From positions 41,280-105,279 of the forward strand of contig NZ_SCRP01000031.1 in NCBI RefSeq assembly GCF_004298475.1: 64,000 bases of DNA. The letters are read 5' to 3'. The notes beneath the pieces were generated by a model. The model worked only from the letters and a program-made list of their open reading frames with translations. It was not told where the DNA came from and did not search any database. The stretch comes from Paraburkholderia sp. Lineage in GTDB: Bacteria; Pseudomonadota; Gammaproteobacteria; Burkholderiales; Burkholderiaceae. The position numbers and the translations under genes are program-made. Numbering within the stretch: position 1 is the first letter of the stretch; each line of letters starts with the position of its first letter. Positions 8,064-16,859 of this stretch are shown in pieces.

Positions 8064-9757
8064 CAGCGACTCCGGGTGAAGAGCGCGCGCAGCGCGGCAA
8101 GCGTGCCGCCGCGCGTCGTTGCGTGTGCAAGGGTTTGCGTTTTTGCGTGGAACGGGCAGCCGCGCGCGGCATGAGCGGGCGGCGGCGACCCGGCGACCGC
8201 CGCAGGTCCGTCGTGCGCGCGCTCCGGTTGCGCGCTGGCGCGCGCGTAGATGGATTCGTAACGCTCGATCATCTGGCTGCGCCGGTAATAACGTTGCGCG
8301 CGCGCCATTCCGGCACGTTGTGCCGCAAGCCAGCGTGGTTCGTCGGTCAGCAGGTCGATTGCCGCGCTCGCGAGCCCGGCGGGATTGGCGATCTGCACGA
8401 CCGCGCCGGCCGAGCCGAGCGCGCGGTCTTCCGGCTGCCCGCCTTCGATCAGCTCGCGGCATGCGCCGACGTCGGTCGTGATCGCCGGTATGCCCGCCGC
8501 GAAGCCTTCCAGCACCACGAGGGGCAGGGCTTCGCTGATCGAGCTGAGCGCGAGCACGTCGATCTCGGGCAGGACTTCGCTGATGCGCCTGAAGCCGAGG
8601 AACTTCAGGTTGCGCTCCAGCCCGAGGCTTTGCGCGAGCGCGTGGCATTCGTGCGCGTAGTCCGGATCTTCGTCCTCGGGGCCGACGATCCAGCCTTCGA
8701 TGTCGGGCATCGTGCGCGCGGCGATAAAAATCGCGCGGATAAACGTCTTGATGTCCTTGATCGGCACGACCCGGCCAATCAGCGCGACCACGCGCCGCGT
8801 ACGGGCCGTGCGTTGTTCGACGAGCGGCATCAGCGCATCGACGTCGATGCCGTTCGGGATCGTGCGGGTCAGCGCCGCACGCGCGCCATCGGCGATCTGG
8901 CGCTGGCGGTTGCCCTCGTACAGCGCGACGATCTCGTCGGCGGCGTCATAGGCAAGACGCCCCAGCGCTTCGAAAAAGCGCAGCCACAGGTCGCGGAAAT
9001 AGCTCACGTCCGACATGTCGCGCTCGAACACGCCGCGGTTGTCGCGAATCCAGCGGCTTTGCAGCAGGTCGATCTTGCGTTCCTTCGTATAGATGCCGTG
9101 CTCGCTGACGACGAGCGGTCGCCCGGTGCGGTGATGCAGCAACGCGCCGAGATAGCCTGCATAGCCGGTCGATATCGTGTGGTAGACCTTGGCCTGCACG
9201 GTCTGGGCCGCCACGTTGGCAAGCTGCCAGAGCGGCTGGTGCATGTTGCGCACGGTCCAGAAGTAATCGGTAAACGACGGGTCGGTGCAGCGCTCGAGAT
9301 ACTCCTGCTCGATGTATTCCCACGATTCGCGGCTGTGCAGGAACTGGTCGGCGTCGAGTTTTCCGCCCTGCGCGAGCATCGAGATCAGTTCCACCATCAT
9401 GGCGCTGATTTCCGGCTGCCGGTCGCGCTCGCGCAGCAGCTCATGGAACGTGGCGGAGAGTGCGAAGGCTTCGCGGTCGCCGCGCACCTTGCGGCGATGC
9501 CGCCTGGGTTCGACCGGCGCGGCGCCGTAGAGAAAGTGCTCTTCGAAGTGCACGACGTTCTCCGGCAGCGGGTAGGCGGGCTTCGGGTAGTCCTCCTTGC
9601 GTCCGCCGATAAAGACGATGCCGAACTTCCGCTGCGGATAGGCGCGGATCATGTCGTTGACCCAGCTCGATACGCCGCCGCGCACGTAGGGAAACGTGCC
9701 TTCGAGCAGCAGGCAGATATCGGTTTGCGCGGCGCGGCGCTGCAGCGAGGTGTTCAT
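8063..9757 (-). CDS. pelF: PelF, cytoplasmic GT4 glycosyltransferase
   Basis: A 564-residue GT-B glycosyltransferase that polymerises Pel from UDP-linked amino sugars. The N-terminus ICLLLEGTFPYVRGGVSSWV is diagnostic of PelF. The donor-binding half holds ALIGRVVPIKDIKTFIRA and the GT4 E-x7-E motif in SISEALPLVVLEGFAAGIPA. After about residue 510 there is an Ala/Pro/His-rich tail of some 50 residues (PPPAHAARGCPFHAKTQ) longer than in the Pseudomonas protein; its role is unknown. The start overlaps the pelE stop by ATGA. Confidence 0.96.
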   Translation of the reverse strand: MNTSLQRRAAQTDICLLLEGTFPYVRGGVSSWVNDMIRAYPQRKFGIVFIGGRKEDYPKPAYPLPENVVHFEEHFLYGAAPVEPRRHRRKVRGDREAFALSATFHELLRERDRQPEISAMMVELISMLAQGGKLDADQFLHSRESWEYIEQEYLERCTDPSFTDYFWTVRNMHQPLWQLANVAAQTVQAKVYHTISTGYAGYLGALLHHRTGRPLVVSEHGIYTKERKIDLLQSRWIRDNRGVFERDMSDVSYFRDLWLRFFEALGRLAYDAADEIVALYEGNRQRQIADGARAALTRTIPNGIDVDALMPLVEQRTARTRRVVALIGRVVPIKDIKTFIRAIFIAARTMPDIEGWIVGPEDEDPDYAHECHALAQSLGLERNLKFLGFRRISEVLPEIDVLALSSISEALPLVVLEGFAAGIPAITTDVGACRELIEGGQPEDRALGSAGAVVQIANPAGLASAAIDLLTDEPRWLAAQRAGMARAQRYYRRSQMIERYESIYARASAQPERAHDGPAAVAGSPPPAHAARGCPFHAKTQTLAHATTRGGTLAALRALFTRSR

Positions 9758-10764
9758 CGTGTCCAGTAATCGATCACGGGTTTGAGCGCCGGGGTGCTGG
9801 CGTGCCGCGCAAGTTCACCGACGATAGCGGCGGCTTCGGCGTGATGTCCTTGCCGGAAGGCTGCTTCGGCGAGCCACGGCAGCAGTCGATCGCGCGGAAA
9901 GTTGAGTTCGCGTGCGCGCTCGAGGAGCGGTGAAGCTTCGTCGGCGCGGTCGCGCGCGAGCGCGAGGCGCGCCAGCAGCAGGCAGAGCGCGGCGTCGCGC
10001 TCGCCGTTGGCGAGCGATTGCGCCGTGCGCGCGTGCTTTTCGGCTTCGGCGATGGCGTGGCGGTACACATCGCCTTGCGCGAGCCGCTGATAGACCAGTT
10101 CGAAATGCAGTTCGGCGAGCCGCCGGTGCAGTGCCTGCTGCTCCTCTTCGGTGCGCTCGTGTTCGAGCGCGTCGCGGCAGGCAAAGATCTGGTTCACGAT
10201 CTCGTTCTCGGCCTGGTCGAGCATGCCGTACGCGAGCAGGCGCAGATCGTCGACCGGGTCGGCGAGCAGATTGCGCAGCAGCGCGCCGGTGGTCCGGGTC
10301 GGCAATTGCTGGATCGAGACGAGTGCGGCGAGGCGGTCGTCCGTCGCGCCATGCCGGTTCGTGAGACGCGCCTGCACGCGCGCGCCTGCGGCGTGCGAGA
10401 CGCGCGAAACGAGGTGCGAGACGAACTCGGGCCGTCCCACGACGTCGAGCGCGCGCGACGGCCGCACGATCGCCAGCCATGCCCCGGCGTAGCTTGCGAT
10501 CACTTCGAGCAGCCCGCCCACGCACGGCACGAAAAACGACACGGCCCAGAGATGGAGGAGCGCGCCGCGCCGTGGTTCGCGCTTCGCGGTGGGCAGCATG
10601 CGGCGGAACACGACGGCCTCGGCGGCGGCGGCCGGCGCCTGGAGCAGCAAAAAGTACGCGAGCGTGCCGATTCCGGCGGGCGGATGCAACGCGCCCCACA
10701 CGGCCAGGCCTTGCAGCAGCGCGGCAACCGGCGTGGCGAGAAGGAGCACGACCGCGTTAAGCAT
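9754..10764 (-). CDS. pelE: PelE, membrane-anchored TPR scaffold
   Basis: A 336-residue protein from ATG 10764, whose first bases overlap the end of pelD (ATGCTTAA). Two hydrophobic helices at about 3-25 and 36-53, and a third near 70-95, precede a cytoplasmic region of helical TPR-like repeats (DALEHERTEEEQQALHRRL, AEAEKHARTAQSLANG, LLERARELNFPRDRLLPW). PelE joins PelD, PelF and PelG in the synthase complex. An ATG at 10794 is in frame but would extend into pelD without a ribosome-binding site. Confidence 0.92.
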   Translation of the reverse strand: MLNAVVLLLATPVAALLQGLAVWGALHPPAGIGTLAYFLLLQAPAAAAEAVVFRRMLPTAKREPRRGALLHLWAVSFFVPCVGGLLEVIASYAGAWLAIVRPSRALDVVGRPEFVSHLVSRVSHAAGARVQARLTNRHGATDDRLAALVSIQQLPTRTTGALLRNLLADPVDDLRLLAYGMLDQAENEIVNQIFACRDALEHERTEEEQQALHRRLAELHFELVYQRLAQGDVYRHAIAEAEKHARTAQSLANGERDAALCLLLARLALARDRADEASPLLERARELNFPRDRLLPWLAEAAFRQGHHAEAAAIVGELARHASTPALKPVIDYWTR

Positions 10765-12190
10765 GGCCCATCGCCCGTTGCAGCAGTTCGGCAAGATTCG
10801 TGTTCCCCGAATCGCCCGTCACGAACAACGTGTGCACGCCGATGTGCGCGCGCTCGAAATCGGTGTCGAACTGGTTGCGCAGGTTCGACTCGATGCGGTT
10901 GAGATAGCCGGAGACGCCGGTCGCATCGGCAATCGGCATCAAGTTCAGGAGCACGGAGCGTTGCGGCGTTTGCAGCGTCCAGGCGAGATCCGCCGAGCGT
11001 CCGCGGCGCAGGACGTGCTCGAACAGCGAGTCGCGCTCTTCGTCGCGCGGGAAGGCGAGGGCGACCACCGACGATGCGACGCCGCTGCGCCGGTGTAGTC
11101 GCACGAGACGGCCGTATTCGAGGCCGAAGTCGGTCGGACAGCCCGGCACGGCTTCGATGAGTTCGCGCGTTGCCCGGGCGTATTCGAGCCCGTCGCCGTA
11201 GTAGCCGAGCAGGACGAAGAGCAATTGCAGGTTGTCGTGATTGAGCGACAGGAACGGCATGCGCTGCACGACGAGCAGCGCGCGGGTCTCGCCGGTGGCC
11301 GAGATGAGCGGCGCGCAGGCGATATACCGGCTGTCGCGCACGGGACCGTCCGCCGACTTGAGATGGGCGAGCTGCCCGGTCGAAAGGGCGAGTGCGGGCA
11401 GCGGGTCGGCGGCGTCCAGATCGAAGGGCTCTCCGGCCGTTGCGAGGGGCGTGAGTCCGAGCTTGCCGTTGTGCACAGGGTAAAGCGCCGCGACCTCGAT
11501 CTGGCAGGACCGTGCGATGAATTCGACGAGCCGCGCCGTGCCCGGCAACGATGCCCCGGCGGGCGCGGCGGACTCGCCCGTGGCCGCGTCGGCGGCGTTG
11601 CCCGCCGCGAGCTGGCGCAGTTCGTGGATCGAGTCGCGCAGCGTGGTCGGACGCGTGAGCAGGTCGCGTTCGAGCCGCTCGTGCGAGAGCCGCAGCAGGT
11701 AGTGATTGTCGGTGAGCGCCGTGAGCCGCTCGTTCAGATAGTCGTTGACCGCATTGGCGCGGTCGGCGCGCACGTTCCAGGTGTCGGCGAAGTGTCCGGT
11801 GAGGATCACGAGGACCCCGCCGCCGACAAAGAAGGGCGTAGGCCACGGCGTCCCGGCCGGGTACGAGACCACCCATGTCAGGGCGAACAACAGGGCTGAC
11901 GTGAACCCGGGCGCGACGCCGTAGCGCAGCGCGACGAGCGTCGGAACGAGCCAGAGCCAGGGGAAGCCGCGGCCCAGCAGGAGCGGGTCGGCGCGATTGA
12001 CGAGCCAGGAGAGCGCGAGCGGCACGATCGTGACGACTGCGGCCTCGACCCATGCGAAGCGCCGCCGCGCGACCGGCGCGAGCAGGCTGCGCAGCCGGCC
12101 GGGGTTGCCGTGGGAGCGCTCGTACAGGTGCCGCCGGCCGGCGGCTTTGCGCGCGGTCTTTTCGCCGGGGCTAACGGTCTGCGTGTCCAT
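10757..12190 (-). CDS. pelD: PelD, cyclic-di-GMP receptor of the Pel synthase
   Basis: A 477-residue protein. Four hydrophobic helices lie between about residues 48 and 135, a coiled coil at 145-195, a GAF domain at about 215-335 and a degenerate GGDEF domain at 350-465. The RSAD sequence at 398-401 fits the RxxD inhibitory-site motif through which PelD proteins bind cyclic-di-GMP; no GGDEF catalytic motif is present. Binding switches on Pel synthesis after translation, so the operon output should respond to the diguanylate cyclase/phosphodiesterase encoded at 23754. Confidence 0.94.
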   Translation of the reverse strand: MDTQTVSPGEKTARKAAGRRHLYERSHGNPGRLRSLLAPVARRRFAWVEAAVVTIVPLALSWLVNRADPLLLGRGFPWLWLVPTLVALRYGVAPGFTSALLFALTWVVSYPAGTPWPTPFFVGGGVLVILTGHFADTWNVRADRANAVNDYLNERLTALTDNHYLLRLSHERLERDLLTRPTTLRDSIHELRQLAAGNAADAATGESAAPAGASLPGTARLVEFIARSCQIEVAALYPVHNGKLGLTPLATAGEPFDLDAADPLPALALSTGQLAHLKSADGPVRDSRYIACAPLISATGETRALLVVQRMPFLSLNHDNLQLLFVLLGYYGDGLEYARATRELIEAVPGCPTDFGLEYGRLVRLHRRSGVASSVVALAFPRDEERDSLFEHVLRRGRSADLAWTLQTPQRSVLLNLMPIADATGVSGYLNRIESNLRNQFDTDFERAHIGVHTLFVTGDSGNTNLAELLQRAMGHA

Positions 12191-12242
12191 CTACGTCTCG
12201 CATTGAGCGGTATTGGGCGGTATGGGTCGGTATTGGGCGCGT

Positions 12243-12788
12243 TCAGCCATGCGCGCCGAGCGGCGCGAGCAGCTTGCCGACCAGGCTCTGCGCCGTACCG
12301 CCGAGCGCCGAGCGGCTCCAGCCGCTGCGCGAACCCGTTGCGCTCCAGACGACGCGCCCCGAGGGCACCTCGCGCAGTTCGAACGACAAGGCGACGACAG
12401 GTTCGCCATCCACGCCGACCTTGTAGCGCCACTCTTCCACGGCGCCGCTCAGGACGAATTTCGCGTGGTGCGCGCGGGCCCATTCGAGGCCCTGTTCGAT
12501 GCCCGGCTGCGTGGTGGTGTCGAAGGCGACGCCGTTGTCGGCGGCGGGCATCGCCGCCACATTCGCGAAGCCGTGCTTGCGCAGCGTGTTCGCCGCGATG
12601 GCCTGGGCAGCGCGCCCGGCATCGGGCGTCTCCGTGAAATTCGCGAGCGGCAGCACGGCGACGCTGTCCGGCGCAGCGATTGCCGGTGCGGGCGTCGATT
12701 CTACGCTCGCACACGCGGCGAGGCCCAGCATGCATGCAGCGGCCAGCGCGTGCGCCCAGTTCCTGCGGATGCGTGCGATTGCATTCAT
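12243..12788 (-). CDS. pelC: PelC, outer-membrane lipoprotein of Pel export
   Basis: A 181-residue lipoprotein from ATG 12788 with GGAAGAACG just upstream. The signal sequence ends in the lipobox LAAC (MLGLAACAS), and the mature part (VAVLPLANFTETPDAGRAAQ, WRYKVGVDGEPVVALSFEL) matches the PelC alpha/beta fold. PelC forms a dodecameric ring below the PelB channel and funnels the cationic polymer out. A longer frame from 12863 lacks a signal peptide at its start and is not used. Confidence 0.93.
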   Translation of the reverse strand: MNAIARIRRNWAHALAAACMLGLAACASVESTPAPAIAAPDSVAVLPLANFTETPDAGRAAQAIAANTLRKHGFANVAAMPAADNGVAFDTTTQPGIEQGLEWARAHHAKFVLSGAVEEWRYKVGVDGEPVVALSFELREVPSGRVVWSATGSRSGWSRSALGGTAQSLVGKLLAPLGAHG

Positions 12789-12866
12789 GTGCGTTCTTCC
12801 TTTTCGATTCGTCAGTTGTCTATTGTCGGTTATCTGTCGGGTCATACCGGCGGCGTGTGCCATGCC

Positions 12867-12910
12867 GCTTCAAATCGCGCTTCAAATCGCGCTTCAAATC
12901 GCACTTCAAT
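12867..12910. repeat. 12-bp tandem repeat in pelB-pelC spacer
   Basis: Three perfect copies of GCTTCAAATCGC (12867-12902) run into a degenerate fourth copy that overlaps the pelB stop codon. It probably arose by slippage. The 117-bp spacer between pelB and pelC is the largest gap inside pelA-pelG. Confidence 0.8.
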
Positions 12911-15900
12911 ACAGCCAGCGATAGCGCGCGCCGAGCAGCGTGACGGCCGTTCCGTTCTGGGCGACTTGCTCACGCTGGAAATAGAGCGCGGCCTGGTCGC
13001 CGCCGAACACCGATCCCGCGATGCCGAGATTGGCGTCCACGCCCCATCCCTGGACGGTGTCGTGCACGATGCCGACGTCCATATACGGCCGCCACGCGTG
13101 CGTGTAGCGCTCGGCCAGATCGTTGCCGAAACCCGCGTAGAGGGCGAACTGCGTGTAGCTGTTCGGCATGAACGCCGTGACGCCGGGCCCGGCGTCGCCG
13201 AGCGGCACGAGCCGCGCAAGCAGGGCGTCCGGATGGCCGCTGTCCTTGTAGCCGCCGTGCGCGCCGACAAGGCGCAGCGTGTAGTCCGGGTAATCGGTGC
13301 GGATCTTGTAGTCGATTTCCGCCTGCTGGACGACGCCCGTGCCGACGAAGTTGCGCGCCTGGCTGTAGAAACGGTCGGCTTCGACGTTCGCGTTGAACGA
13401 CCAGCGCGAATCGATCTGCCAGGCGAAACCGGCCGTTGCCAGATCCTTCATGCCGCCGATGAGAAGCGTCTGCACTTCGTCGGCTTGCGCGTTGCGCGCA
13501 ATCGAGCCCGTGAGCGTAAGCGACGACGCCTTGCCCGTCGTTCCGTCGAGCCGGAACGTATAGAACGAGTCGAGTCCGTCGCGCCGCCCGAAGGCCGCAT
13601 TCACGGTTGCATCGCGCGTTTGCCGGCGCAGATAGAACGCCGCCGCGCGGTCCACGCTTTCGACGTTGGTGAGCTGCGTCTCGTCGGTGCTGTGCTGGAA
13701 ACGCTGGCGCGCGGTCAAGCCGATCAGGTAATGGTCGGTCAGCTTGAGGCTTGCCGCGAGGGTCTGCTGCACGTAGTCGAGCGGGTGCTCGACATAGCTT
13801 TCGACGGATGCGCCAATCGACTGATTCCAGAAGAGCGACGTGTCGACAAGGCGCGTGTGCAACTGGGTGTCGTCCGGCGCGCCGTCGAGACCGGCGAACG
13901 CGTGCGCTTGCGCGGCGCCCTCGCGGTCGGCGAGGCGCTCGCCGTCGATGCGCGAATAGAGCGACAGCGCCGCACCGTGCGTGTCGAGAATCCGGGTGAC
14001 CTGCCGGGTGTCTTCTTCGGCCAGTGCGATCGTGAGCCGCTCGTTGCGGTCGGCGGCGAGATCGGCTGCATAGCGGCGCGCGAGCCAGCGCCTGGCCACC
14101 TCGTTGCGCTCGCCCGAGAGCGCCCACGCGACGGCGACGTCGCGCGCCACCGCGTGGCGCAGCCGCTGGTACTGCGCGTCGCGCTCGCTCGGCGTGGGCA
14201 GCGGCGCGACACCTTTCGCATTGCCGAGCAGGCTGGCCGCGGAGGGGTCGTCGGGCGCTTTCGCGCCGGGCGCCGAAAGGGCGTCGAGCAGCCGTGCGGC
14301 GGCGTCGCCGTTGGTGAATTCCTGCGCGAGCAGCGCGCGGCGCGCCTGGAGTTGCTGGCGCGCTTCCCATTCGTTGCGCGCTGGCGTCGTGAGGCTCTTC
14401 GCCGGCTTTCCTTCGCCTGGTTTCCCGGCGCCTGGATTCCCTGCGTCGCGCGTCTCGTGCAGCAGCGCGAGCCAGACGCGCCGCCGCACGGCCCACGCCT
14501 GCTCCGTGTGCCCGGCCATATCCTGCGCGTCGGCGTACGTGAGCAGCCACAGCGGATCGTTCTGGTTCGCGGCGGCCTGGCGGCGCAGATAGCGCAAGGC
14601 GGCTTCCGGACGGTTCAGTTGCATTTCCCCGGCGGCATAGGGGCCCCAGAGCGTTTCGTCTTCGAGCGAGCGGTCGCGCCAGCGCTCGAGCGCCGCGCGC
14701 ACTTCATCCACGCTGCCCACATCCACCGCCATCCACAGGTACGCCGCGCGCGTATCGTTGCTCGTGCCCGGCATCGCCACTGCGCGGCGCAGGTCGGCGA
14801 GCGCCGCGCCGGTGTCGCTGAGCTGGCGCTCATATTCGGCGCGCGCGGCGAGAAATTCCGGGTTGCGCCCGGCTGCCGCGCGTTGCGCGGGTGTGAGCGA
14901 GGCGAGCAGCGCACCCGCTTCATCGAGTGCGTGCGCGGCGACGAAATACGTGAGCGCGTCGTGCAGCGCCTGGACGTCGCCCGTCGAGCGGAAGTTGCGC
15001 GTTGCCGTGCGCGCGGCATCGATCGGATACGGGTAGTAGAAAAAGGTCATCGCCGTGAAATCGTCGGCGGTGGTGCCGGGGCTCAGCAGCAGATGCCGGT
15101 AGGCGACGTTGGCATCCGCGTCGTCCTCCAGCAGCCGCGCGAGCTGGGCGTAGGTGCGCCAGTAGAGCGCGTCGGCGTCGCTCTCCGGCAGCGGCACGCG
15201 CTTGAGCGCGGCGAGTGCGCCCGCGTAGTCGCCGCGCTGGTACAGCAGGTTTGCGCTGCGCTCGGCGTACTCGGTGCTGCGCGGCACGGCCTGCTGCAGC
15301 GCCTCGTAGGTCGTGAGCGCCGTGTCGAAGTGGCCGCTGCGCTGCGACAGCCACGCGTAGCGGCGCTCGATGTCCTCCGTGCGTGCGCCGTGCGCGCGCG
15401 CTTTCAGGAAGGCGAGCCCGTCCTCGGGGCGGCCGAGCCGCTCGTACGCGGCGATCACGCCGTCGACCAGCGACAGGTTGGCGGGCTCGGCGTCCGACGC
15501 GTGCACGAGCGACTGCACGTAGGTTTCGTCGTCGTGCAGCATGGGCGCCATGCGCTGGACGTTGCGCCAGCCCTCGGGGTCGTCGGTTGCCTTGGCGTAC
15601 GCGAGCCACGATTGCATTGCCGCCATCGGCTCGTTGTGCCATTCCTGGACCTGCGCGAGGCGCTTGCGCCATTCGGGCTCGCTGCCCGCGCGCTGGACTT
15701 GCTTCGCCGCGACGGTTTCGGCGTCGGCCAGATCGTTCGCTTCGAGAAAGGACTGATAGAGCGTGAGGGCGAGCTTGTCGTTCTGCCGCGGTTCATCGGC
15801 AGTTGCGGGTGCCGATGCCGTTATCCGCATGAGCCGTGGCCGTTGCGCGCTCGCGTAATCGATCTCGACGATGCCGCCCGCTGCGCGGTGCGCAGGCGCG

Positions 15901-16859
15901 GACACAAAGCGGTCGATGCCGGGCAGCCGCAGCCAGACTGAGTGCTGTGTTCCGGGGCTGGCGGACGCGATGTGCGCGGCGACGAGCCGGATCGCGCCAG
16001 CCTCGGGCGCACGTTGCACGACGAACGGCAAGAGTGCGCGCGCGTAGCGTTCGACGAGTTCCGGGCGATTGGCCGCGCGCGCGAGTTCGAGCATGACTTC
16101 GAGCGTGGCGCGGTCTTTGGCGAGTGCGCCGATGTGCGCGCCGCCCTGCGTCAGTGCGTCGTCGAGCAGACTGCCTGCCTGGAGTGCGCGCAGGGCGGCA
16201 ATGAAGTCGCGGCGGGCTTCGTCCGTGGTCGACGCCATGTCTTGCGCGACGAAGTAAGCCGATGCCGCCTCGCGGTACGCACCCGTCGCGAGATCGTAGC
16301 GTGCCGCCTCGCGTTGCCAGTGCAGTTTGTGCGCGGGGTCGGCCGCGACGAGCCGTTCGTCGTAGCGCGCGGCGGTGGCCGGTGCGTTCACGGCGAGCGC
16401 CTGATTCGCAAGCCATTGCAGTTGGGCCGCGGTCCAGGCTTCCGGAACCATGGCCTTGAGCAGCGCCTGCGCATGGGCGATATCGATTTCGCGGCTGGAT
16501 GAACGGGGCTCCGCCGCGAAGGCGCGCGTGAGGTCGCAGCGCAGCAGCAGGTCGTCGGCTTCGCGGCGTTCGTCGGGCGTGCCGAGCGCGGCGAGCCGCG
16601 TGGCGACCCGCTGGGCGTCGTCGAGCCGGCCAAATCCGAGGTACTGGGTGCCGAGCGCCTTCAGGTACGTCGGGTCCCTGGGCGCGCTGCGCAGCCACGC
16701 TTCCAGGTAGGCCGTATTCAGCGCGTTCGGCGTGGAGTCCGCGAGCACGCGCGAGCGCAGATGCGCCGCGTCGTAGGTGCCGGCGAACGCCGCCACGAGC
16801 GCGATCGTCGCGCCCGCGAGCATGGAGGTCGTGGCGATGCGGGGCCGGTCATTGGCCAC
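12906..16859 (-). CDS. pelB: PelB, TPR scaffold and outer-membrane beta-barrel porin
   Basis: A 1317-residue protein, a little longer than Pseudomonas PelB. An N-terminal membrane anchor (about 9-28) leads into a periplasmic superhelix of many TPR repeats spanning roughly 45-850. The last 350 residues form alternating amphipathic strands of a 16-stranded export barrel, ending in the aromatic RYRWLY. An insertion near residue 820 (DAGNPGAGKPGEGKP) is a Gly/Pro/Lys linker. The GTG start at 16859 overlaps the end of pelA by 11 bases. PelB binds PelA through its TPRs and passes Pel out through the barrel. Confidence 0.94.
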   Translation of the reverse strand: MANDRPRIATTSMLAGATIALVAAFAGTYDAAHLRSRVLADSTPNALNTAYLEAWLRSAPRDPTYLKALGTQYLGFGRLDDAQRVATRLAALGTPDERREADDLLLRCDLTRAFAAEPRSSSREIDIAHAQALLKAMVPEAWTAAQLQWLANQALAVNAPATAARYDERLVAADPAHKLHWQREAARYDLATGAYREAASAYFVAQDMASTTDEARRDFIAALRALQAGSLLDDALTQGGAHIGALAKDRATLEVMLELARAANRPELVERYARALLPFVVQRAPEAGAIRLVAAHIASASPGTQHSVWLRLPGIDRFVSAPAHRAAGGIVEIDYASAQRPRLMRITASAPATADEPRQNDKLALTLYQSFLEANDLADAETVAAKQVQRAGSEPEWRKRLAQVQEWHNEPMAAMQSWLAYAKATDDPEGWRNVQRMAPMLHDDETYVQSLVHASDAEPANLSLVDGVIAAYERLGRPEDGLAFLKARAHGARTEDIERRYAWLSQRSGHFDTALTTYEALQQAVPRSTEYAERSANLLYQRGDYAGALAALKRVPLPESDADALYWRTYAQLARLLEDDADANVAYRHLLLSPGTTADDFTAMTFFYYPYPIDAARTATRNFRSTGDVQALHDALTYFVAAHALDEAGALLASLTPAQRAAAGRNPEFLAARAEYERQLSDTGAALADLRRAVAMPGTSNDTRAAYLWMAVDVGSVDEVRAALERWRDRSLEDETLWGPYAAGEMQLNRPEAALRYLRRQAAANQNDPLWLLTYADAQDMAGHTEQAWAVRRRVWLALLHETRDAGNPGAGKPGEGKPAKSLTTPARNEWEARQQLQARRALLAQEFTNGDAAARLLDALSAPGAKAPDDPSAASLLGNAKGVAPLPTPSERDAQYQRLRHAVARDVAVAWALSGERNEVARRWLARRYAADLAADRNERLTIALAEEDTRQVTRILDTHGAALSLYSRIDGERLADREGAAQAHAFAGLDGAPDDTQLHTRLVDTSLFWNQSIGASVESYVEHPLDYVQQTLAASLKLTDHYLIGLTARQRFQHSTDETQLTNVESVDRAAAFYLRRQTRDATVNAAFGRRDGLDSFYTFRLDGTTGKASSLTLTGSIARNAQADEVQTLLIGGMKDLATAGFAWQIDSRWSFNANVEADRFYSQARNFVGTGVVQQAEIDYKIRTDYPDYTLRLVGAHGGYKDSGHPDALLARLVPLGDAGPGVTAFMPNSYTQFALYAGFGNDLAERYTHAWRPYMDVGIVHDTVQGWGVDANLGIAGSVFGGDQAALYFQREQVAQNGTAVTLLGARYRWLY

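Noticed and set aside
8123-9769. 548-codon plus-strand frame opposite pelF
   Set aside because: Shadow of pelF in a high-GC genome with no independent coding sign.
12213-15941. 1242-codon open frame on the plus strand, antisense to pelB
   Set aside because: It is a GC-rich shadow frame: Arg/Ala/Gly/Val composition, no domain, no ribosome-binding site, and pelB on the other strand has clear family motifs throughout.
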